Below are positions 55,840 to 64,000 of a stretch of DNA of 64,000 bases, piece by piece (position 1 is the first letter of the stretch; each line of letters opens with the position of its first letter). This stretch comes from Pseudomonas fluorescens (GTDB lineage: Bacteria > Pseudomonadota > Gammaproteobacteria > Pseudomonadales > Pseudomonadaceae), in contig NZ_CABVGX010000020.1 of assembly GCF_902497625.1 (NCBI RefSeq), forward strand, positions 1 to 64,000, in the 5' to 3' direction. The translations under genes were made by a program, and so were the position numbers. The notes beneath the pieces are model-generated. The model searched no databases and was not told the DNA's origin. It was given only the letters and a program-made list of their open reading frames with translations.

Positions 55840-56510
55840 GTCCAGCCTGGGCGCTATTGCGTCTGGCCAGTCCGCAGTTGCCGATTGGTGGGTACAGCTA
55901 TTCACAGGGATTGGAAATGGCTGTGGATAACGGTCGCGTGAGTGATTCCGAGAGCGCGCGACGCTGGATCAGCGATCAGTTGTTGCTGAACCTGGCGCGC
56001 TTCGAAGCACCGTTGCTGCTTGCCCATTGCACCGCAGCGGCCGAGGAAAACTGGGCTGATCTGTTACAGCATTGCGAAGAACATCGCGCCAGTCGCGAGA
56101 CTCGGGAGTTGCATCAGGAAAGCCGGCAGATGGGCTATTCACTTCAGCAACTGCTCAACGGTCTGCCGGAACTGGACGCTGCGGCCCGTGCGTTTCTCGA
56201 GCAACGTGCCGAGCCGCACCTTGCCCTCGGTTGGGCGCTGGCGGCGCGTGCCTGGCAGATCAAGCCGCAGGATGCGCTCGCGGCATGGCTCTGGAGCTGG
56301 CTGGAAAACCAACTGGCGGTATTAATGAAGACCCTGCCGCTGGGCCAGCAAGCCGCCCAGCGCCTGACCAGCCAATTGCTGCCGCTGCTGCAAGAAGCAC
56401 AACAGCACGCCAGCCACCTCAAACCCGAATATTACGGCAGCGCCGCTTTCGGCCTGTCTCTGGCAAGCATGGCCCATGAGCGCCAGTACAGCCGCCTGTT
56501 TCGTTCCTAG
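55836..56510 (+). CDS. ureF: Urease accessory protein UreF
   Basis: An all-helical protein of 224 residues that joins UreD and UreG in the activation complex. Recognised by [20 protein letters not shown] near residues 6-25 and the C-terminal [14 protein letters not shown]. It starts with ATGA overlap on ureE and ends 23 bases before ureG. Confidence 0.95.
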   Translation: MSPAWALLRLASPQLPIGGYSYSQGLEMAVDNGRVSDSESARRWISDQLLLNLARFEAPLLLAHCTAAAEENWADLLQHCEEHRASRETRELHQESRQMGYSLQQLLNGLPELDAAARAFLEQRAEPHLALGWALAARAWQIKPQDALAAWLWSWLENQLAVLMKTLPLGQQAAQRLTSQLLPLLQEAQQHASHLKPEYYGSAAFGLSLASMAHERQYSRLFRS

Positions 56511-56533
56511 GGACGTTAATTCTGGAGAATCAC

Positions 56534-57148
56534 ATGAACGCTCAACCCCTGCGCGTCGGCATCGGCGGCCCGGTCGGCTCCGGCAAGACGGCCCTGACGC
56601 TGGCGCTGTGTCTGGCACTGCGCGATCGCTACAACCTCGCCGTCGTCACGAACGATATTTACACCCGCGAAGACGCCGATTTTCTGGTGCGTAACGAAGC
56701 GCTCGCCCCTGAGCGGATTATTGGCGTGGAGACCGGCGGCTGCCCGCACACGGCGATTCGCGAAGACGCCTCGATCAACCTGGAGGCGGTGGACCAACTG
56801 AACCGCCGCTTTCCGGGGCTTGATCTGATTCTGGTGGAATCCGGCGGGGACAATCTGTCGGCAACGTTCAGTCCGGAGCTGTCCGACCTGACTATCTATG
56901 TGATCGACGTCTCGGCCGGCGACAAACTGCCGCGCAAGGGTGGCCCGGGCATCTGCAAATCCGATCTGCTGGTGATCAACAAGATCGACCTCGCGCCGCT
57001 GGTGGGCGCATCGCTGGAGATGATGGACAGCGACACCCGCCGCATGCGCAACGGCAAGCCATTTGTCTTCAGCAACCAGAAAACAGGTCTGGGGCTGGAA
57101 GAGATCATCGCCTTCATCGAACGCCAAGGCTTGCTGACCGCAGCCTGA
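56534..57148 (+). CDS. ureG: Urease accessory GTPase UreG
   Basis: SIMIBI-class GTPase of 204 residues whose GTP hydrolysis drives nickel insertion. The P-loop is [11 protein letters not shown] (residues 11-21). [13 protein letters not shown] near 41-53, the Ni-binding CPH in [15 protein letters not shown] near 66-80, and VINKIDLAP near 148 are all intact. GGAG precedes the ATG at 56534. Confidence 0.97.
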   Translation: MNAQPLRVGIGGPVGSGKTALTLALCLALRDRYNLAVVTNDIYTREDADFLVRNEALAPERIIGVETGGCPHTAIREDASINLEAVDQLNRRFPGLDLILVESGGDNLSATFSPELSDLTIYVIDVSAGDKLPRKGGPGICKSDLLVINKIDLAPLVGASLEMMDSDTRRMRNGKPFVFSNQKTGLGLEEIIAFIERQGLLTAA

Positions 57149-57175
57149 TCAGGATCTCAACAAGGAAGCTCAACC

Positions 57176-57748
57176 ATGATATTGAAACGCATTCTGGCCA
57201 CTCTGGCCCTTTTGGTGACGCCAGCCATCGCCCTCGCCCACCCGGGCCATGGCGACAACGGGTTGATCGCCGGCATCAGTCATCCTGTCGGCGGTCTCGA
57301 TCACTTGCTGGCAATGCTGGCCGTCGGCTTGTGGGCGGCGCAGCAACAAGGCGCCGCACGCTGGGCGCTGCCCTGTACGTTTGTCGGCACGATGCTGATC
57401 GGCGGGGTAATGGGTTTTGCAGGGCTGCATTTGCCGGCGCTGGAAAGCGGCATCGCTGCATCAGTGCTGGCGCTGGGGCTGGCGGTTGCGCTGGCCGTGC
57501 GTCCACCGTTAAGCCTGGCCGTTGCGGCCACAGCATTGTTTGCGCTGTTCCACGGCGTCGCGCATGGCCTGGAATTACCCGACATGTCCAGCCCTTGGGC
57601 GTATGCGGCAGGATTTGTGGTGGCAACGGCCGCATTGCATTCCGCAGGTTTTGCGGTGGTGCGGGTTATGCCTCGGGCGGCAGCGCCGTTGGTGCGCTTG
57701 GCCGGAGCAGCTTCGGCGGCGACCGGGGTGTGGTTATTGGCCGGCTGA
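57176..57748 (+). CDS. ureJ: HupE/UreJ family nickel permease-like protein
   Basis: A 190-residue membrane protein with a signal peptide ending near ALA (residue 21), then HPGHGDNGLIAGISHPVGGLDHLLAM, the histidine-rich HupE/UreJ signature (read in parts, about 22-47), and six membrane segments. Proteins of this family take up nickel or cobalt. Its place after ureG suggests nickel supply for urease. It starts 28 bases after ureG. Confidence 0.9.
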   Translation: MILKRILATLALLVTPAIALAHPGHGDNGLIAGISHPVGGLDHLLAMLAVGLWAAQQQGAARWALPCTFVGTMLIGGVMGFAGLHLPALESGIAASVLALGLAVALAVRPPLSLAVAATALFALFHGVAHGLELPDMSSPWAYAAGFVVATAALHSAGFAVVRVMPRAAAPLVRLAGAASAATGVWLLAG

Positions 57749-57773
57749 TTTCTGCATCGCCTGTGATGGCCTC

Positions 57774-57837
57774 ATCGCGAGCAGCTCGGCTCCCACTGTG
57801 AAATGGATACTCTGTGGGTGCCGAACTTGCTCGCGAT
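57774..57837. repeat. Imperfect REP-type inverted pair after ureJ
   Basis: 57774-57796 and 57814-57837 are inverted, imperfect copies around ATCGCGAGCA. They lie in the 174-base gap before the epimerase gene. Confidence 0.6.
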
Positions 57838-57922
57838 AGCGGTCTGACAGACACCGCCTCTCTCCGACCGGCCTCTCTGCTAACATGGCGCGCAATTAAT
57901 CCTGCCGTGACGACGCCAGCCC

Positions 57923-59053
57923 ATGCCGCATCAGCCCCGCTCCACTTCCCAGCTTGAACTGAACGCGCTGTTCGCCTCGGTGCAACAGCATTTCCGGGAC
58001 GTGATTGTGCCGCTCTGGCAAGGTCCGGGCTGGAATGCCGACATGGCACTGCCCTATGAAGCGCTGGATGCGGCTCACCATCCGCTGCCACCTCAACGCT
58101 ACCGGGCCATGGCCTGCGCGCGGCAGTTGTATGTGTTTTCCGGCCTGATCGGTCAGCTGGCGGGTGCCGAGGAACGTGCGGCTGCGTTGTTTCGTTCCTT
58201 GCAGCAGCATTTTCACGACGCTGAACACGGCGGCTGGTTCTACAGCATCGACTCGCAAGGCACCCCACTCGATCGAAGCAAGGATCTCTACACCCACGCT
58301 TTTATCCTGTTTGCCTGCGCTCACTATTGGGACAAGGTTCGCGAGCCGTTGGTGGAGTCAGTGCTCAACGCCACACTTGAAGTGATCGCGCAGCGTTTCA
58401 CGACGAACGACGGCCTCTACGAAGCATGCCTCGACCAGGAGTGGTCTTCCCTGAATACCGGGCCGCTGCAGAATCCGTTGATGCACCTGGCTGAAGCATT
58501 TCTTGCGACGCTGGCAGTTCGTGCAGACGCGCCTGTGCAGCGTGCCCTTGAGCAGTTATGCAGCGCAATGCATCGGCGATTTATCGATCCAGAACATGAT
58601 GTGCTGATGGAAAAACCCCTGGGCGCTGTGGATAACTGGTTTGAACCAGGCCATCAATTCGAGTGGTACTTCCTGCTGGAATCATCGCCGTTGTTGCGCG
58701 GTTCGCCGCTGCACGCCTCGCTCGACCGCGCGTTTGCGTTCACTGAGCAGCGAGGCGTCGATGAATCAAGTGGCGCGGTGCGGGCGATGTTGACGCTGGA
58801 TGGGCAATCGAAAGATGCCACCCAGCGTATATGGGCTCAGGCTGAATACTTGCGGGCGCTGACGCTGCGACCGGACAGCGAGGCTGCAGTCATGCGCCAG
58901 TTGCAGGCATTGCTGCAGCATTCTTTACATGCGCACGGCTGGTATGAATGCCGCGATGAGAAGGGTGAAGTGAGTCGCCGCGATATGCCGTCGACCACGC
59001 CTTATCATCTGGCGACTTGTTATCGCGGGTTGGCTGATTACCTCGCTGACTGA
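57923..59053 (+). CDS. AGE-family sugar epimerase/isomerase
   Basis: A 376-residue (alpha/alpha)6-barrel protein of the N-acylglucosamine 2-epimerase superfamily. Typical pieces are DPEHDVLMEK, GHQFEWYFLLE with the catalytic-type histidine (near 243-253), DLYTHAFILFACAH near 121-134, and TPYHLATCYRGLADYL at the end. Members interconvert aldoses and ketoses such as mannose and fructose; the substrate here cannot be named. It is a single gene between REP elements. Confidence 0.88.
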   Translation: MPHQPRSTSQLELNALFASVQQHFRDVIVPLWQGPGWNADMALPYEALDAAHHPLPPQRYRAMACARQLYVFSGLIGQLAGAEERAAALFRSLQQHFHDAEHGGWFYSIDSQGTPLDRSKDLYTHAFILFACAHYWDKVREPLVESVLNATLEVIAQRFTTNDGLYEACLDQEWSSLNTGPLQNPLMHLAEAFLATLAVRADAPVQRALEQLCSAMHRRFIDPEHDVLMEKPLGAVDNWFEPGHQFEWYFLLESSPLLRGSPLHASLDRAFAFTEQRGVDESSGAVRAMLTLDGQSKDATQRIWAQAEYLRALTLRPDSEAAVMRQLQALLQHSLHAHGWYECRDEKGEVSRRDMPSTTPYHLATCYRGLADYLAD

Positions 59054-59062
59054 GAGACAGTC

Positions 59063-59154
59063 ATCGCGAGCAAGCTCGGCGCCTGCAGGGGTTTGTGTTG
59101 ATTCGCCATTTAACGAACGACACAAAACCTGTGGGAGCCGAGCTCGCTCGCGAT
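59063..59154. repeat. Imperfect REP-type inverted pair after the epimerase gene
   Basis: 59063-59097 and 59121-59154 are inverted copies with several mismatches, sharing ATCGCGAGC-GAGCTCGG. They lie between converging genes. Confidence 0.65.
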
Positions 59155-59169
59155 AGCCGTTATACGTTC

Positions 59170-60765
<1,596 letters not shown>

Positions 60766-61482
60766 TTAATGCCCGCCGAGATAAGCGTTACGCACCTCTT
60801 CATTCACCAGCAGCTCCTTGCCGCTGCCCGTCAAACGAATTTCGCCGTTGACCATGACGTAAGCACGGTCCGAGAGCCTGAGCGCGTGGTTGGCGTTCTG
60901 TTCGACGAGGAAGATCGTCATGCCAGTCTTTGCCAGCTCCCGCAAAGTAGCGAAGATCTGTTTCACCACGATCGGCGCCAGCCCAAGGCTTGGTTCATCG
61001 AGCAGCAAAAGCTTCGGCCGGCTCATCAACGCACGGGCAATCGCGAGCATCTGCTGCTCGCCACCCGACATGGTCATGGCGCGTTGCGTGCGCCGCTCTT
61101 CGAGCCTTGGAAACAGCTCGAACATCCGCTGCATATCTTCCTTGGCGTATTTATCGCCAATCGGAATGGTGCCCATCAGCAGGTTTTCCTCGACGGTCAT
61201 GTCAGGGAATACCCGTCGGCCTTCCGGCGATTGCGCAATACCGTGCGACGCGATGTAGTGAGACGACTTGTGGGTAATGTCCACGCCTTGATAGATAATT
61301 TGCCCGCTCGCTGCCCGTGGCTGGCCGAAAATCGACATCAGCAAGGTCGACTTGCCGGCGCCATTGGAGCCGATCAGGCTGACGGTTTCCCCTTCATTGA
61401 TCTGCAGCGAGACTTTTTTCAGGGCCTGGATGGGTCCGTAAAACACATCCAGATCCTTGAGTTCGAGGATGGGTTGGCTCAT
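60766..61482 (-). CDS. livF: Branched-chain amino acid ABC transporter ATPase LivF
   Basis: A 238-residue ATP-binding subunit. Walker A is GSNGAGKSTLL (near 38-48), the signature is MSGGEQQMLAIARAL and Walker B is LLLLDEPSLGLAP. The C terminus NAYLGGH is typical of LivF. Start overlaps the livG stop (ATGA). Last gene of the operon, with a terminator behind it. Confidence 0.94.
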   Translation of the reverse strand: MSQPILELKDLDVFYGPIQALKKVSLQINEGETVSLIGSNGAGKSTLLMSIFGQPRAASGQIIYQGVDITHKSSHYIASHGIAQSPEGRRVFPDMTVEENLLMGTIPIGDKYAKEDMQRMFELFPRLEERRTQRAMTMSGGEQQMLAIARALMSRPKLLLLDEPSLGLAPIVVKQIFATLRELAKTGMTIFLVEQNANHALRLSDRAYVMVNGEIRLTGSGKELLVNEEVRNAYLGGH

Positions 61483-62354
61483 AGCACCACTTCCTCTTCA
61501 TCAGCGCCCAGGTAGGCCGCAATCACTTTCGGGTCATTGCGAATGGCGTCGGGTCCGCCTTCGGCAATAACGATGCCGTGGTCCAGCACCACAATGTGGT
61601 CGGAAATGCTCATAACCATGCCCATGTCATGTTCGATCAGTACTACAGTCAGATCATGCTCGTCACGCAGCAGCCGGATCATCGCGCTCAGTGCTTCGGT
61701 TTCCTGAGGGTTGAGGCCGGCGGCCGGCTCGTCGAGGCAGATGATCTGAGGCCGGGTGCACATGGCCCGGGCGATCTCCAGACGGCGTTGCTGACCATAG
61801 GACAATTCACCGGCCAGGCGGTTGGCGCAATCGACCAGGTCCACCACTTCCAGCCAGTAGAAGGCGTGGTCCAGCGCGTCGCTTTCTGCTTTGCGGTAAC
61901 CCTTGGTGTTAAGAATGCCGGCCAGCAGGTTGCGGTTGACCCACATGTGCTGGGCCACCAGCAGGTTTTCCAGTACCGACATTTCCTTGAACAGGCGAAT
62001 ATTCTGGAAGGTGCGTGCCAGTCCCGCCCGGTTGACCAGGTGAGTGCCGCCGAACATCTTGTAGTACATCCGGCTGAGGAAGGATTTCGGCGAGACGAAA
62101 TCGGTGGGTTTGAACGACTCACCCAACAACTGAATGACGTTGGTTTGCTCGCCACGAACATTGAGCTCGATCTTGCCGCCGGAGGCCTTGTAGAAACCGG
62201 TGAGGCAGTTGAACACCGTGGTCTTGCCGGCACCGTTTGGGCCGATCAGGGCGAAAATCGAGTTGCGATGAACCTTCAGACTGACATCGCTCAGCGCCTT
62301 GATGCCGCCGAAGTGCATCATCAGCTTCTCTACGGAAAGGACGACTTCGCTCAT
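61479..62354 (-). CDS. livG: Branched-chain amino acid ABC transporter ATPase LivG
   Basis: A 291-residue ATP-binding subunit. Walker A is GPNGAGKTTVFN (near 38-49), the signature is LSYGQQRRLEIARAM and Walker B is IICLDEPAAGLNP. The insert between residues 60 and 115 and the C-terminal VIAAYLGA tail are usual for LivG. It overlaps livM and livF by 4 bases each. Confidence 0.94.
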   Translation of the reverse strand: MSEVVLSVEKLMMHFGGIKALSDVSLKVHRNSIFALIGPNGAGKTTVFNCLTGFYKASGGKIELNVRGEQTNVIQLLGESFKPTDFVSPKSFLSRMYYKMFGGTHLVNRAGLARTFQNIRLFKEMSVLENLLVAQHMWVNRNLLAGILNTKGYRKAESDALDHAFYWLEVVDLVDCANRLAGELSYGQQRRLEIARAMCTRPQIICLDEPAAGLNPQETEALSAMIRLLRDEHDLTVVLIEHDMGMVMSISDHIVVLDHGIVIAEGGPDAIRNDPKVIAAYLGADEEEVVL

Positions 62355-63634
62355 GGCGCTACTCCTTTGCGAGGCGTCACACCGGTACGGCTGATCCGAA
62401 TCAGGCCGCGCGGGCGCCAGATCATCATCAACACCATCAACACGCCGAACAGCAGCACGCGGTATTCAGCAAAACCACGCAGCAGTTCCGGTGCGACGGT
62501 CAGCACGAATGCCGCGATGACCACGCCGATCGTCGAGCCCATGCCACCCAGCACCACGATGGCAAGGATCAGCGCCGATTCGAAGAAGGTAAACGAAGTA
62601 GGATTGACGAAACCTTGATAAGTGGCAAAGAACACCCCGGCCAGGCCGGCTGTCGAGGCGCCGATGGTGAACGCCGAGAGTTTCACCAGCACGTGGTTGA
62701 GACCCATGGAGCGGCAAGCGATTTCATCTTCGCGCAATGCTTCCCAGGCGCGGCCAACTGGCATGCGGGTCAGGCGATGTTTGACGTACAGCACGGCCAG
62801 TACCACCAGGAACAACACGGCATAGATGAAGTAATACTTCACGTCGGGGTTGTAGGCGATGCCGAAGTACTCATGAAAGGGAACACCGCCCTCCTTCGCC
62901 CGTTTGCCGAACTCCAGACCGAAGAAGGTTGGCAGTGGTGCTGCCATCCCGTTCGGGCCGCCGGTCAGCGATAGCCAGTTGTTGAGCACCAGACGAATGA
63001 TTTCCCCGAACCCCAGGGTCACGATCGCCAGGTAATCGCCGTGCAGACGCAACACCGGGAAACCGAGGATGCATCCGGCGAGACCGGCCATGATTGCCGC
63101 CAGTGGCAGCACCGTCCAGAAACCCAGCCCCAGGTATTGATAGCCGAGCGCCAGGCCGTACGCGCCGATTGCATAGAACGCCACATAGCCCAGATCGAGC
63201 AACCCGGCCAGGCCGACCACGATGTTAAGCCCCAGACCCAGCAGCACGTAGATCAGCCCGAGGATGACCACGCCCAGCAGGTAGGAGTTGGAGAAGAACG
63301 GGAAAATCACCGCAATGACGATCATTATCGGGATGATCCAGCGCAACCGGGATTTGTAATCGGGCGGCAGTACATGCACCCCGGAGCCAGTGCTTTCAAA
63401 CCCTTCGAGGATACGCAGGCCTTTAGGCGTCTGCAGGAACAGGCTCAAGGCAAAGCGGCCCGCCATGACGATGGCGACAATCCAGGCTACCCGCGTCGTT
63501 TCCATGTTAAAGCCGTAGCCATCAAGGACCACGCCGACAATCGGCCCAAATACGATCAGGGCAACAAGGCCGGCGAGTATGGCGTCAACCAGGCTTCTTT
63601 TGAGATCAATGGTTTTATGAGTGGTTGAAGACAT
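62351..63634 (-). CDS. livM: Branched-chain amino acid ABC transporter permease LivM
   Basis: A 427-residue inner-membrane permease. Two extra N-terminal membrane segments (about 15-70) precede the LivM core. NIVVGLAGLLDLGYVAFYAI near residues 137-156, LTGGPNGM and the C-terminal IVVLGGMGSTIGVVIAAFVL are family signatures. It lies 3 bases after livH and overlaps livG. Confidence 0.94.
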   Translation of the reverse strand: MSSTTHKTIDLKRSLVDAILAGLVALIVFGPIVGVVLDGYGFNMETTRVAWIVAIVMAGRFALSLFLQTPKGLRILEGFESTGSGVHVLPPDYKSRLRWIIPIMIVIAVIFPFFSNSYLLGVVILGLIYVLLGLGLNIVVGLAGLLDLGYVAFYAIGAYGLALGYQYLGLGFWTVLPLAAIMAGLAGCILGFPVLRLHGDYLAIVTLGFGEIIRLVLNNWLSLTGGPNGMAAPLPTFFGLEFGKRAKEGGVPFHEYFGIAYNPDVKYYFIYAVLFLVVLAVLYVKHRLTRMPVGRAWEALREDEIACRSMGLNHVLVKLSAFTIGASTAGLAGVFFATYQGFVNPTSFTFFESALILAIVVLGGMGSTIGVVIAAFVLTVAPELLRGFAEYRVLLFGVLMVLMMIWRPRGLIRISRTGVTPRKGVAP

Positions 63635-63637
63635 CGC

Positions 63638-64000
63638 TTACACCTTCGACACAAGAGGACGGCCGAGCAGGCCTTGGGGCCGAAAGACCAGAACGAGAAC
63701 GAGCAGCGAGAAACTGAACACGTCTTTGTAGTCGGAATTGACCAGGCCTGAGAACAGCGATTCGGAAATACCGAGGATGATCCCGCCGAGCATCGCCCCA
63801 GGCAGTGAGCCGATCCCGCCAAGCACCGCGGCAGTAAACGCCTTGATCCCGATGATGAAGCCGGCATAGAAATCGAACGTGCCGTAATTCATGGTGATCA
63901 GCACACCGGCCAGCGCCGCCATCGCAGCACCGATGATGAAAACGTAGGAAATCACCCGGTCGGTGTTGATCCCCAAAATCGAGGCCATCTTGCGGTCTTG
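63638..64000 (-). CDS. livH: Branched-chain amino acid ABC transporter permease LivH, partial
   Basis: Only the C-terminal 120 or so residues are in the window; the gene runs on past the right edge. MASILGINTDRVISYVFIIG and the FTAAVLGGIGSLPGAMLGGI block (read in parts) are typical of the second half of LivH. The methionine at 63988 is internal, not a start. The substrate-binding protein gene should lie further upstream, outside the window. Confidence 0.92.
   Translation of the reverse strand, partial: QDRKMASILGINTDRVISYVFIIGAAMAALAGVLITMNYGTFDFYAGFIIGIKAFTAAVLGGIGSLPGAMLGGIILGISESLFSGLVNSDYKDVFSFSLLVLVLVFRPQGLLGRPLVSKV

Overview
The window reads as chromosomal DNA of a fluorescent Pseudomonas (P. 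fluorescens group). It is GC-rich, with ATGA/TGATG-type gene overlaps and many copies of the short palindromic repeats typical of this group. The backbone gene order prmA - DUF3426 - dusB - fis - purH - purD - retS - marC ... urtABCDE - ureD/A/B/C ... hsp70 ... ferritin ... desT - ureEFG ... liv follows, from memory, the PA4850-PA4913 stretch of P. aeruginosa. No tRNA, rRNA, CRISPR array or intact insertion sequence was seen.

Layout. (1) 1-10503: housekeeping block with ribosomal protein L11 methyltransferase, a zinc-ribbon/DUF3426 membrane protein, dusB-fis, the last purine synthesis genes, the hybrid sensor kinase RetS (its three phosphorylation residues sit at a constant 17-residue offset from the P. 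aeruginosa numbering) and a MarC protein. (2) 10546-20044: cobalamin corrin-ring genes in two divergent operons, cobG-H-I-J (minus) and cobL-cbiD-cobK (plus). Two AT-richer genes of unknown function lie beside and between them and look like distant relatives of each other. (3) 20386-25470: a copper-handling operon (two DUF2946 proteins, a PCu(A)C chaperone, a TonB-dependent copper receptor and a PepSY membrane protein). (4) 25718-36018: urea uptake and urease structural genes, urtABCDE-ureD-ureA-(two acetyltransferases)-ureB-ureC, behind a sigma-54 type promoter. (5) 36080-54331: an accessory stretch with a 1703-residue NEL-type E3 ubiquitin ligase-like effector, an orphan soluble histidine kinase, a short orphan Rhs protein, a CbpA/CbpM/Hsp70 chaperone group, several transporters, a lipase, a ferritin-like protein, an AsmA protein and a secreted tandem-repeat protein. 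(6) 54496-57748: a DesT-like regulator and the urease assembly genes ureE-F-G plus a HupE/UreJ protein, behind their own sigma-54 type promoter 19 kb from ureC. (7) 57923-64000: an AGE-family epimerase, a short-chain dehydrogenase, an 825-bp gap rich in DnaA boxes, and the end of a branched-chain amino acid ABC transporter operon (livH-M-G-F, minus strand) that runs off the window.

Urea transport, hydrolysis and nickel insertion form one functional system split over two loci. Both loci carry good GG-N10-GC promoters, which fits joint nitrogen (NtrC) control. The most unusual items are the NEL effector, the unknown protein pair around the cobalamin genes, the DnaA-box repeat locus at 60.1-60.6 kb, the in-frame tandem-repeat secreted protein, and a 44-bp perfect palindrome between urtD and urtE.
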